Shown here: positions 1 through 13,100 of the stretch, one piece after another
How the letters are laid out: each line of letters opens with the position of its first letter
Numbering within the stretch: position 1 is the first letter of the stretch
Source: Onchocerca volvulus
Taxonomy: Eukaryota; Nematoda; Chromadorea; Rhabditida; Onchocercidae
Length of the DNA stretch: 64,000 bases
Assembly: GCA_000499405.2 (NCBI GenBank)
Contig: HG738140.1
Location: 8,459,560 to 8,523,559, forward strand
Direction: 5' to 3'
The notes under the pieces: generated by a model
Database searches by the model: none
The model's input: the letters and a program-made list of their open reading frames with translations, nothing else
What the model was told of the DNA's origin: nothing
Program-made: the position numbers and the translations under genes

Positions 1-74
1 ATCCACAAAATATATAAAGACTCTATGCGAATGCTTAGAGAGGCGAAAAAATATGCGTTATTTTTACAAATTGA

Positions 75-2448
75 TTATTCAACTTGAAGATCACTTTCTT
101 GTTCTTGTTCACCATTTCCACCACCAGCAGCACCACCAAAAAAACGTAATCGTCCGCCAGCTAACAGCTGCCGAAAAAGAATTGTAGCATACACCAAAAC
201 AACAAAGGAGATAAAAATATCGTCCACCATACCAAGTAAACCGAATACTGCTTCCGGTAATATATCAAACGGACTTAAAATATAGATGGCCATACCGAGA
301 AGACATAAAAAAACACGAATCCGAAACATATACATCAATCCATTGACCGAAATTACGGCACGGATCATATATGGAACTAATACAGGCAAATCTCGAATAT
401 AATCGATAATCTGGAAAAATGGATAGTGAATTGATGGACATGTTAGAAACAGCAATAGATTGAGAGATACTGGCAATGAAAAGAACAATTCTACTTTTTT
501 TTTTTTTTTTTTATCTCATAAGCAAAAGAAAATATTATTAACTGCTATGACAAATCATCAATTTTACTAAATTCTACAGGAAATTTATAGTCTTTTGTAC
601 ATGGTTTTATTCGATTGCATCCTAAATTCGTGATCATCATTGTTTTCATGGGATAAATGAATAATAATAACTAACTTAAATTCTGATATAATAGATTGTA
701 ATAATGTGAAGTGAATTAATCAACAACTAAAACAAATTATGGGTTGTAATTTCATTATTCATACATAAAATGTGTGCATCAAGTAGGATGGTTAAATTGT
801 ATAGTAATGATAACATAATGTCTTGCTGATATATGCTTGAAGAATCGCTTCAAAAAACTTTTCTTTAATCCATTCAGTCCACAAAAAGGAAATTAAATTC
901 AGGAGAATAAGAAACAAACTTACTGGTCTTCCTTCATTGGAAAACCTCCGATTATAGTCGTTTAATCGCTCATCACATCGCAGTGCTTCATCAGCACTAC
1001 TTTCTCTTTCACCTTCTGTCGGTAAAGGTATCAGCAAATTAACCTGTGGTTTAAATAAAATTTTATAAATAACAAGTAACTTATTTCTAAAAATCACTAG
1101 TTTTCTATGAAATTATTATGGAATATAAAACATTTATTTATTTTTTTATTCATCATTGTATTGCTAATAAAATTGACGAAACGTACAATTTCTCTACACA
1201 CTGCACATTTTACAGGTGTAATTAACGAAGCGCTATATTTCCAGTATCCATAAATGCAATTACCTGCAAAATTATAAGAAAAAATCTTGGGATTTTCAAC
1301 AATTTTTATTCCCGTCTAAATCATAAATGAAAAATAAATCAAACCATGCCTTTCAATTTACAATCATTGCTTCGGAATTTCATAAAAAATAATATGATGA
1401 ATAAAATATGCATGTTTACGAACTCACAACAAAATAGATGGCCGCAGTTTGTAACAACAGCGAATGAAGCTTGTGAAAAACATATTGGACAAATACGATC
1501 ATCTCCAAATCGGCGCAGTGTTAGTGATCTATTCTTAAATCCAAAAAATAAATGAAAAAATTTCATTATCAGTGAATTTTAAAAAGGTTCCTTTTTTTGT
1601 AAATTATATGTCTATTTTTTCTAGACTGATGAAAACTATCAAATTATCTCATTAACTAATATGTATATATTCTTGTAATTTCTAAGAAATCTATGTCAAT
1701 AAAAATGAAAACATTTCATGAGAATTTACAAGAACGTACATGACTTGCATTAGACTGTGGTTCTTCTGGTTCAGTATTACCCGAAAATGCAAATCTGAAT
1801 TCTGATACGGCAGCTTCTAGAGTAGGATGAATATTGCTTGATCGACGTCTAAATATAGATTAAAATTATATCAAGATAAACCAGTGATCAACTTTATTCC
1901 CTGTGAAATAAAAAGTAAGTAAAAGGACAGAAAATGATAACTAGATTTAAACATCGGAAAATAAAAAAAGATAAAAACAAAATTAAAACTGTAATAAAAA
2001 TAAATAAGAGAAACTTACTTCTGCCGACAGCATGCAAAAAAGATTATGGCAATAAGAGCACATAAAAACGTGAGCAACATGATGATTTCATTGCCGAAAC
2101 CGGAAAAAATATATACTACATAAAATTGTAATTAATTTCTCATTCAACTAAATACACCTATAACTTTCAAGTTTTAAGTAAGAAAAGATTAAGTTCGCAC
2201 AAATAATTTTCAAAAAGCATATTGAACATTAAGTAATTCTTATTCTCATCCTTATCTCAATAATGAGAGAATAAATAATAGCCGCATTAAAGCATCGGAG
2301 CATACGAATTTCCGCTTGGAATTTTTCTGAAATATGATTTGAGAATTTACTGACTTGGCCTCTAATATCTAACTATATGTTAAACGAATGATTTACCTTC
2401 AATGAATTGAAGTTCGGCAACACCAGCATGCACCACCACCACTTCCAT
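75..2448 (-). CDS. RNF170: RNF170-like RING-finger E3 ubiquitin ligase (298 aa, 7 exons)
   Basis: Exons on the minus strand: 2448-2397, 2115-2019, 1848-1740, 1533-1428, 1263-1187, 1043-924 and 410-75 (stop included). All phases agree. The product starts [10 protein letters not shown], has a first membrane helix (about residues 24-45), then a C3HC4 RING with zinc ligands Cys101, Cys104, Cys116, His118, Cys121, Cys124, Cys141 and Cys144, and a C-terminal DUF1232-type segment with two hydrophobic helices ([14 protein letters not shown] and [15 protein letters not shown]). This order is that of vertebrate RNF170, an ER-membrane ubiquitin ligase that acts on activated IP3 receptors; the motifs NIHP, DYNRRFS and MFRIR are shared with it. 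The ER location and substrate are inferred from the family. Length is close to the usual 260-ish residues. The C-terminus is Gly- and acid-rich (GGAAGGGNG). Confidence 0.93.
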
Positions 2449-5418
2449 CAATTCTAGTATAATAGTATTTCTATGATACATTGGTAGAATGGAACAATTA
2501 TCATGACGCAACACCAACTACTTTTACCTAAAAATAATTTGACAAATTTTTCACATTTTCGATGTCTACACTTCTTCGCCCAAAATGAATTGATTTGTTC
2601 TGATATAATATAATGACTAATGTTAGTACTAATTGATGCCAGTTCCCTACAATTCACTTAACAAATAAAAAATAACAAAAAAGAATTGGAAAAAGCGAAC
2701 GCCATGAACATGCAACAAATCTACATCTTCTAGCGATAACAGTATTGATTTCAAGCTTATTCGCTTCGACGAAATTCAATCCGAACGATATCAATCGAAG
2801 GATGTATGAGTAATACTTATCAATGTTATCACAGTGAGGTGGAAGTTAAATTTCTGCAAGAAATCCGAAAAACACTAACAACCGATAGATTGATGATAAT
2901 GTTAATAGAAGATCAGTTTATCAGTGAAACAGAAAACAACACACGACATCGTGCATCCATAAATCAAATTCTCTCCATCGCTAACTTCCCCCCTTCCAGA
3001 GGCTATGATCGCTACACCACCTTCACCTGCCCTCTTCGATTTGTTATGTTTTTGTCCTAATTACTTGGCATTACACTCAAAACACTCTCCAATCGATCGT
3101 TCAAATCGTTCACAAAAAAACATTTGATCAATGGATATTTACAGATTTGAGAGAGATGTGTTTGACAGAATGCTTCTCTGTCACGAAATTCTCATGGCGA
3201 ATTTGATCTCAATAAAAAAAAGAGAAAATTGAATGAAAAGTAAAACTTCTCTCATCCTATAGATCAATATTGATCAATTTTTAAAAGCATGGAGAAGATC
3301 ATCTGGATCATTCGATCTTGACACTTACTTATTCCCTTAGCAGAGCTGATTATATTAATTTATAATATTTAATTAATTAATTATAACAAAATGAATATAG
3401 TGATAGCTGTTTTTCAATATACTAAAATAAATGATTCGTGCGATTTCCTGATTCGAAATTTGCAATAATTAGAATTTAACAGAAATTCAAAATTTGCTAT
3501 GATTTGTCAACTCTGATCAAGCTGCTATATGCTACAATCCGAAATAATCATTAATTTGAAAAGTTAATGATTCATTGGAATCGCTGACGATCATTACAAT
3601 CATGGAATGATAACCTATTGTTTACCTGAGAAGCTATAATTCATCTCATTCTGAAGATTATTGAAAAAAATCAAGGAAAAATCACCCTTTTTTGATAAAT
3701 AATTGTTGAAATGAATTAGGAAGAAACCCATTAAAATCGATATTATTTATCCAATCAAAAAATTCCAACACGTAATTTATGATAATTTCATAAAACTGCA
3801 TCCAATTCAACTCTATAGATGAGGAAAATTATTTACCCTATAAACGAGCATATAACTGAGAATATGACATCTCGGATATATAAGATCAAAAATCTTCCAC
3901 GAATGAATTATGCTTCTTTCTTTTCCTCAAATAAAGTATGATGTTTACAACTTTTTAATCATCAAATTGTTTCCAAGCTATTTCACGATGAAATCACTTC
4001 TGAAGGATTCGCATTGTCATAAATAAATTAAAGAATTATTGGCATCCAGTCTTTAGAAGGAATTAGTCTATGTCTAATTAACCTATATCTCCTAATTCTT
4101 TTAATATATAAGAACTAATAATTGCTTAACAAAAAATTTTCCTAACGAGATCCGATATTCGAAAAAAAGAACAAGCGACCAAAGATGAAATATGTCTTGT
4201 CATTTCCTTGTTTGCTATGATTTTTCAGCTCAGTTCATCTCATTTTACTGCCAAAATTAGCATTTTCACGTGTTTATACTTTGCAATTTATTACATAAAA
4301 TAAGATTGAAATTTATCTTCACTTCCTTATCCCCTATTCCTTTGTTTTTACAATTCTACCTTATTATTCATTCGAAATTCATCTTCCACATAACAAAAAC
4401 AAATAATATTTCTACCGAGTAAATCGAAAAATTATTCAAGTTGCCTTATATATCATGTTTTTAAACAGTAGTTTGTGATCAAAACTCACCCTATCAAACT
4501 CATCGTATTAACTAAAAATAAATTTCAACCCGGATGCACAAATTTGGCAGCCGCCTCAACTTAAGCTCATTTTTCCAGCAGTATTACATATTAATTTCTC
4601 CACATGTCCTTAATAACTTGAAAATAAACAGGAAAAGGGGAACTAATTTTATTCAAAGGAAACAAAATATAGGAAGATATTCTTAAATATTGAATTTGAA
4701 CTTAATCGAAGATCTCGATTGGTTTAATTCGATTTATCTAATATCTTTTGATGATATTTAGTTTATTTCACTATTAAAATTGATCATGATAACTTATCAA
4801 CGAAGAATGAATATTAAAAACATTTTCACATATTAATGGCAATAAACGAATAAGCAGAGTTGGCTGCTTGTCGACAAATACTTTATTTCTAAATTATTAC
4901 ATTGAATGAAAGTTGCAACAAAAAAAAAAGTGAAAAAATAACTTTGAAGTAACTATTAAGTGTAAACAAAGTTGATTTGGTTGACTTATGTACAATTCAT
5001 CACATTTCATCATCATCCGAACTACAATGACAAAGATCAAAAATTAATTAGATTTTCTCCGAGAAACCTTGATCTAAAAGTAATGGTAAGCAAAGAACAA
5101 CAGCCATTAATGAATCAGATTATCTACTATCACTTAACACACTTGTAGAAGCATAAATTTTGGATTTCATGTTTTTTCTTTTTCCTAAATAAGAATCTGT
5201 CAGAGTGAAATTGCAGCAAAATAGTCCAATTGTCCTTTTCTGATCTTGCTAACTACAGAATATAATAAAAACACTGAAATCATTGTTTTTCACTGATGAT
5301 GTTCAACTAAAGAATTTCAAATATTATAAACACAATTTCGTCCACGCCGACCTAGCATTAATACAATAAAACTACCCGCATGAAATACTAATTATTACTA
5401 ATCCTAATTAGTTCGAAA
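2449..5418. other. Intergenic region, no gene recognised
   Basis: Three kilobases of A+T-rich DNA between the RNF170 start and the 3' end of the TIM14 gene. The only long open frame (2806-3060, plus strand) lacks splice context, motif or family resemblance and is probably chance. The part next to 2448 should hold the RNF170 promoter. A possible poly(A) signal for the TIM14 gene (AATAAA on the minus strand) lies at 4882-4887, rather far downstream. Nothing else supported. Confidence 0.5.
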
Positions 5419-5757
5419 TCAGTCATGTCTTGTAGATTCCAATTTGTCCTTTGCTTCGTTAATTTTTGCAGCCAAGTACGGTGAACCACCACGATCAGGA
5501 TGATTGGCAATCATTATACGTTTATGCGCTTCTTTCACTTTCGACGCTGGAGCACTGGGTGATACACCAAGGATTAGCGCAGCTTCACGTCGGGTCATCG
5601 CAGGTTCGAAACCACCACGATAGTATTTCGACATACCATTTGTTATCGGCAATGTTTTGGCCATTTTCAGGAAGGCCAAACGATTCCGTAGCACCATACG
5701 TCCAACTAGTCCAATGGCCACCATACTAACTCCACCAACGATGATCGCAGATGACAT
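5419..5757 (-). CDS. dnj-21: TIM14/Pam18 J-protein (DNAJC19-like), mitochondrial import motor
   Basis: Intronless 112-residue protein. Residues about 3-22 form one hydrophobic N-terminal membrane span ([15 protein letters not shown]), followed by a linker with the family motif [20 protein letters not shown] and a short C-terminal J-domain whose HPD tripeptide is at residues 86-88 ([10 protein letters not shown]). This is the complete TIM14/Pam18/DNAJC19 architecture: an inner-membrane J-protein that stimulates mitochondrial Hsp70 in the presequence translocase motor. The ATG at 5755-5757 gives the expected N-terminus and length (about 110-116 in animals). Location and partner are family knowledge. 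It stands alone on the minus strand, with no sign of an operon. The symbol follows the C. elegans orthologue name as I recall it. Confidence 0.95.
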   Translation of the reverse strand: MSSAIIVGGVSMVAIGLVGRMVLRNRLAFLKMAKTLPITNGMSKYYRGGFEPAMTRREAALILGVSPSAPASKVKEAHKRIMIANHPDRGGSPYLAAKINEAKDKLESTRHD

Positions 5758-7132
5758 CCTTAGATCACGTCAAGTTTTAAAGTTATACAGTTTTTTCACT
5801 GAAAATGTCCCATTTTCTTGAACTATTATAATGATTTAATTAAAAATGAAAAGTCCTAAAACCATATACTGTCTATCAAAATATGAAATAAAAGGTTCTG
5901 AATCATAGATAAGTCTTCTTCACTTGTCGTTGGAATCTTTCTGTTGTCATTAATTAAAAGTTCAGTGAGTTGAACTTCGGAACCTGAGCTGTTCCCTTCG
6001 AAGATGATCCAAAAAAAAAAAAAAAGAAAAACGAAGGACACCTATGGCAACTAATGACAATCTTTACATAGGATAAAGTATTATCTACTATCTACTATTC
6101 TATAAATGTCAAAACAGACTTTAATTAATATATCAAAAAACATAGATTTTTTCGTCTACTCTTCTTTCAAAAATAGTAATGTTACAGCTCATCCAGATTC
6201 AAACTGTTATCGCACAAAAATTCAATGTTCGAATAAAATAATTTATTTTTAAAACTCATTTCCATAGAACAATAAATAATAAAAGTTAAACAAGTGAATA
6301 AAATACGAATAAATCACAGTGAATGAAAGAATTGACAAAAAGGATATAAATAAGTTGAAAAAGAGGACCAAATTTCAAGTTTTAAATCTTCAAGAAATTC
6401 TTGAATTTTAGGTAGAAAATTACTGTACTATCAAAATTCCATTAAAAAGAACTTCGCTGAGTTCGTTAGATATTTCTCTATTAACTGAAATTTTATGAAA
6501 ATTAAATGAAAAGGCTACAAATAGAAAAATATATAAAGGCTCGAACGCAAAAGAACTATGCGAGATTGTCCATTATAAATTAGGAAATATCACTTAAATT
6601 CAACTAAAGTGCCTGCCATATACTAACTAAAATATCTGACAGTTATTAAAGCTTGAAAAACTTACTAATCTGCTTATTTAAATTTACTAAAATCCTAACC
6701 ACTACAAATTCTTTGGTCTTTCTCCTTTTTATTTTTTATTACTATCTCTCCGAATTTTTTGCTGCTTTCAAGAATCCTTGCTTCACATTATCATGAATTC
6801 ATTTTTGCAAGATAATTCTGAAATTTTGTTTTCGCCAATTTTATAATATTTTGAAAGCATTTTAACAATCCCCCATTTTCCTTCGGTTCCCGGAATCGCT
6901 TTTTTTTAGCAGTTTTTTCTTCCAAGTTTCTTGAGTTTTTCCAAAATGAATGATGCATTTCATGCCATTATTTTCATTCTTATAGACACTAGCTTTCATT
7001 TCTCAATTTCATTGCTTAACAATTCCACTATCTTTTTAAATGAAATCGATTTTTTCTTGCCAGCTGCTTTCACGACTGCTATTTCTATCCTATTTTCCAT
7101 GTTTCTCATTGAATGTGAATCTTCACTAAATA
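5758..7132. other. Intergenic region between TIM14 and TMCO4 genes
   Basis: About 1.4 kb, A+T-rich, containing the promoter side of the TIM14 gene (right of 5757) and the 3' untranslated side of TMCO4 (left of 7133). Open frames at 5856-6041 (minus) and 6931-7224 (plus) are low-complexity hydrophobic or antisense to the TMCO4 tail and are not supported as genes. Confidence 0.5.
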
Positions 7133-10100
7133 TTACAAATCATTCAGGAAATCTGATTTCTCTTCCTCTGATTCCATTTGCCCAGTCTCATTCAGTATAC
7201 ATTGCACTTCTTTTCCATTCTTAAAATTGTTAGAAAATAATTTTTCTTCCTCTGCCACATTAAAATCACCAATGTCGGTATTTAGTTCTCTCGCAACTTT
7301 GTCCATATTTAGCACGGCTTCATCACGATGCGGTCTAACTCGAACCCCAACTACTTCCAATATTTCAGTTAACTTTCTGGAGTAATCCAGATGGCCTTTT
7401 ATCTACAAAAGAAAATGAATTTACAAAGTCATAATAATTTGTTACCTGCAATATTTAACCGTAAGTTTTTTAATCAAGTACGCAAAAAAAAGTGTATTAA
7501 ATTATCCATAAAATTTTTTGGAAAAAGTGAACGAACTAAATGCGAAAGGTTGAAATTGACTATTTTTTTCTCCATTTTGCATGTTACAGGACCTGTGCCA
7601 GCAATCGTAAATTGCACACTCATTGTACGATAAATAAATCTGCAAAATTAGCCATTATGCCGAATAAACAATTCAGTGGCAAATATAAAGTGCATATGCA
7701 CTTCAGAAACTTCAACTCGAACTATCACTCACATTAAAAAATCTGCATAATTTCGTTACAAAAAATAAAATAAGCTAAAGAACTCAAATTTACAATTATG
7801 TTTTATTTCTTGAATCTGGTAGGCCGAAAAACTCAAACACAGAGGAATATAACAAAAATTCAAAATGTGAAATCCTAACCTTAGTAACCAATCACTGTTA
7901 CAATAACCATTTATAATCCGTCCTCCAACAATTTGACTTATTTGCTGCCATTGAACGGGTGATGCTGATACAGGTGCGCCAAGAAGCACCACATCATGAA
8001 TTATTCCTGGAATCTTCTTATTTGATTTTAGTACAAGTATAAATGAGGAAAAACTAACCATTTAATGATGAGAAAAAACTAGACTAACAATATCACAAAC
8101 ATCAATGTCTTCAGAAATTATTATTTCTCGAAATTTGTAATTCATAAATCTCACCAAAACATGCACTCCGTTTGGTCATGGCCATCAAGCAATGGAAAAT
8201 CACACGTGCTCCAAGTGAAAATCCTATCAAGGTAATAGGACGGCTGCCATGCGCACGACTTAGCAATACTTCAGCTAATTGTTCGCCAACCTAAAAATTA
8301 TAACATTTTCTGGTAATTGATCTCAAAATTTCAAAAACGGTAACTTACTTTCTTCCTGAATTTTAGAAGATGTGATCTTTGAAAGTATGATTCTCAATAT
8401 TTAATGAAAATAATTATTCTTCGAAAATGCAAAATTGCAGGAATTCATGCCTCGGCAGCACGCCTTACGCAAACATTCCATGGGTTATCGATTACGCTGG
8501 ATGCTGAAAGAAGCGCCACTGGCCAAGCAACCGCAGCAACTAAACCTGAAATGGTTCTTCTTTAGCTGGAGTTTCAGAGGAGAAAATTAAAGATCATGCA
8601 ATGCAACTTACAAAATTCCAGAAGAGAATAAAGTATCCTATAACAACCGATTTTGGAAATAAGAAAAATACCAGCAAAGGCAGTTTCCAAAAGAGTATGC
8701 TGAACAGCAAACGATACTGCACAAGACATCAAATAATCAATTGCTCGTCCTAGTTCTACCAAATATTTACTTTCGTAACGTAAAACATACTGTTCTCGCG
8801 ACATCCATAAGTGCCTCCACTGCTGTTGAAAAACACATTCTCCTTGCTAAAACAAATTCTTCAAAACTTTACTGAAAAATTGGTCGCCAATACAAAACAC
8901 GGCAACTTACTAATTCAAAACTAATAATTTCCAAAATTTAGAAATAAGCAACAAAATTTCGGACAAAGAAGCCATTATAGTATCGAAATCTAGCCAGTTT
9001 TCAATAATTTTGGGTGAGGAAACAATCAGATCAGTTGTTTCAAAGTGAATAAAATTAATTTTTTTCTTCATGTTTTCGATTCAGTTGTGGAAGATAGAAT
9101 CAAAAATAAGAATTCGATTTCATCTCAAAAAAATTGTGATTATCTGAACAAGAAAAAGTTACAAATTTACATCTTCAATCCATCCACTGACTGCCAAAAC
9201 ACAGTGCAAACTACGACCTTCGGAAATCGGCTGAATTACAAACTCTTCGATTGCACCTACTCGTTTCTTCATTTTGTAACCTGATAGACGGGAAAAATAA
9301 ATCACAGTAAAATCTACTAAAAAAGTTCTCGAGTTAAATGTCGGCATGGAAACCCTATTTCTATATTCGAAATGCTTTCGAGAATTTCAATGTTCAAAAA
9401 AAAAAAAAGAAACAGGGAATAGCAAGTGGAAGGTTTCAAACTTCCGCGAAGAACAAATAAAGTCCACAGACTTCAGATCAAGATTTGAGACGAAACTTGT
9501 TTCGTTAATAAATGAGTTATTGGCTTGTAAATTATAAATGTTAGACTCTGTTAGTACAAAAAATACAAAAAAGTTGAAAAAGGCCGATGAAACAAGCTTT
9601 TGTATATTGTAAGGGAATTTACAATTGAAAAGAATGGAATCATTGATGCGTTAATAATGAACAAATCTGTAATATAATGATCCCTTAATTCGTTGTATCA
9701 TAAAAAAAAAAAAAAAAAAACTACGATTTGTAGACTTTTTCAATTCACTGCAAACAACTTACCTGTTAATCCCGCACCGGCTATTCCAAATAATGATCCA
9801 AGTAAAGTAGCACCGGCTGCTGTTCCAATACCTGCTGCTGTTCCAGCACCAATTACAGCTCCCGCACCGAGGGCTACCAATGGCGCTGTTAGACCACCCG
9901 TTACTCCTGAAATCCGAAAATTATGATATGTAAAAGTTGGGAAAACTTTGAAAGATTTGGAAAAAATAAGCTTAAAATTTCACCCATTAAGACACCACCG
10001 ATACCACTCGCTGCTCCAATCATTATATATCGTTTAATTTTTTTCAATTTTGTAGCTTTGTCTCTGACTATTCTTTGTTCTCTGAAAGGAAAATGTCATT

Positions 10101-13100
10101 ATCGGAAACAAACAAAAGAATTTCGCGTTCTCTAATCTAGATGAAATAATATTATTCGTCATGCAATAAAAATATTATAACAACTTAATCTAAAAAACGG
10201 TTTCAAGATTACTTTCATTGATTTTTTTTTCTTTTTTTTTTTGTTCTTTTCAAATGATATTATTCCAGAAATTAAGTCGCATTCCATTTGTTTTTCGTAA
10301 TAGCATGGATGTAAAACATTAATCTTATTCACAAATAATGCCTGATTATAAAAGATACTCATGCATCACAATCAGCAATTTTAAAAATTATTGCTTAAGT
10401 GACTTCAACCATCAAAAGAGTGCGGATGTTACATACAACGATAATACACAAACAACATCAATGTGCTGAATAATGTATGCTTAATTTTTTCTTGAAGGAT
10501 TAACACATTAAAGAGATCCAAAAAGAAGGGTAAACATTATTCCACTGTATCATTCACAGTGCATAAACAAAATTTTTGAAAAGTAAAAATCTACGTTCTC
10601 GAAAAAGTTAAGCACACAAATTTATGCAGAAAGCATTGCAAAACCTAACCCTTTGATTTCGCCTGCGCTAATAATCATTTTATGAAGTACAAATCATTAA
10701 TTTCATTCAGGTATGAATCATTAACAAATAAATAGAAAATAAATGTCTTTTTAAATGACTGAAATTTCCTGAAAAACATAAGAATAAAATAAGTCTTCAA
10801 TAGTACTTACTTACTTTCTTTGTAATGATGTCCAATGATTGTATCAACTAATGCATCTTCTATCTAAAAATTTATTGTTATTTAAAAATTTTGAAAACCA
10901 ATGCACCCTTCTTAATAGTTTTAAATTAAATACTTAGTACAACACAATTAAGAAACAAACATCCTCAAAATCATCCCACCGTAAAGCCAAAAGTGCACAA
11001 ATATGACGCAATAAAACGCGATAACGACAATCGTAAGTACCTGAAATGCAATATTTATTTATTTATTAGCTCCGCATGCCGATCCAGCTAGTCTATAGGG
11101 GCCGGCTACGCTTCGCGTGTCCAGCTCCAGTTAATCTGTATAAATAAAAATGTCAATGTTCGTCTGTTCAAAAATCTTAAACCTCCGAAAGTTCTTAAAC
11201 ACGCGTCTTATCTATATTAATTCAAAATCTTAGGTATCAAAGTCCTTTTCTATTGCTTTGAAATTTTGACACAATGCTGCATTCGAATACGCGCATGTAC
11301 ACGCGTTGCTATCATTTATTACTACTTTTTATTATTTATTATTTATTACGCAACAATTACAAATCAATAATATCAATAAAACGAATCTAATGGTAAATTT
11401 ATTAACGTAAAAAAGGAGAAAAACAATATAAAAAAAAAACAAACAAAAAAACAAAAAAAACACGAGTTGGAGCATTAAACAGCTCATGCTGGTATTCCTG
11501 TACAAAATGATAGAAAAGGGCGCCTTTGCTAGCATGTGATGATGATACGCCTTTGTTAGCGCGCGAGGGTAATCGCCATTAGCTAGCAGTTAAAGGTTAC
11601 AAAGGAACGACTTAGAAAGAAAGGAATAAATAATAACAATAATTGTTGATAAATGTTGGAGCATTTGGTTGAAAAATTCTAACCTTATTCTACCCAAATA
11701 ATTCTTTCACGTTTATATTAATCGTATACATCTTGTTCTAACCGTATGTTTTACTTGGGAAAAGAAGGAGAGAGAGATATGGGAGGAAGAAGGAGAATGA
11801 GAGGAAAAGAGGTAGGAGGAGTCAATAAACCTTGACCCCTCACTTACTTTCAGTTGTCACGGACATGATACGCGAAAAAAAAAGTATGTTTATATGAAAC
11901 ACCCGCCTATTCGAATGCAAGATTGTATCAAAATTTGAAAGCAATCGGTGGAGAATTTCCGGAGATTCTTGAGGGAGTACAAGTAGCATTTACATTTTTA
12001 TTTATAAATATAGAAATATAATATAGAATATGGACTTGAAATCTTGCTTGAAAAAAGTTTCTTAGTTATATCTAAAACAAGTTTCGCATTTTTTAACACA
12101 GTTATCCAAACAAACAGATTTCTCATATTAATAAGAAGCTGAAACTTTTTCCTTATCTTTCATTTTTTTCATTAATAGTAAGATCTTAAAAATTTTGAAG
12201 ATCTACTCGATCGTATATGCCGAATCGAACTTCAGCAGAATGAAAAATGAACGAACCATATTCAGTGAAAATAAATAAAAGACAGGCGAGGATAGCTAAA
12301 GCTCCTTTCTGCTGTACAATCGGATCCTTCTTAACAAGAGTCACAAACGTTGCTATATCATCTGTTGCACCTTCACCCTAAAAAATTGATCATATCTAAA
12401 ATTTACGAGAATTAGCTTGGCAGTTGATGCTAACATTTGACTCAGCAAACTTTACCTATGAAAATGGATGACGAATAAGATTTGATATGATAGGTACTAA
12501 TTACATAATTTAAGCTGAAACAAAGTATCGCTGAATATAAAACTGATTATAATAACTTTTGATTTCAGCAACTTGAATTAATTATATTTGAAAGAAAGGA
12601 AATTGTTGAAATGAAAAATTATAGGCTGAAAATAAAATAAAATAAAGATAACCTTGAGATGATGCCGTACAGTTGCATTCGTTCGCTCCGGCAATGCGGT
12701 ATACTTGAGTATTTTTTCCAATGTTTGCGTACAAAACTCACTAAAACTTTAATTGATTTGCACTCAAACAAGATGACTAAATTTAACTATCATTTTTCAA
12801 AATATTTTTCACAGTTAAATGAGATGCCAGCTAAGACTGTTTTTATGAAATATAAACATCACAGCTAACTTCTGCTAATAGTAACTCTTTATAATACTTC
12901 GACCAACTTTTTATATTACTTTGGCTTAAGAAGGATTTATATTCTATAGCTCGCTCTACATCATTACAGTATATCTAATTGAAGATCTTACATATCGTTC
13001 AAATGATCATTATTCTGCCAGAAATCAAGTCTTAATACTGAGGCAATCAAATCAACCAGAGCGAAACATGCAGCACTGCTTAACTGGTCATGTAACATAA

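Noticed and set aside
2806..3060. 84-codon open frame upstream of RNF170
   Set aside because: No motif, no splice or leader context, composition consistent with chance in divergent promoter DNA.
7391..7633. Plus-strand frame over the TMCO4 3' exons
   Set aside because: Antisense shadow; the minus-strand exons carry GHLDY and frame-matching splice sites.
9693..9926. Pro/Ala-rich plus-strand frame
   Set aside because: Reverse complement of the Gly/Ala-rich membrane exon of TMCO4.
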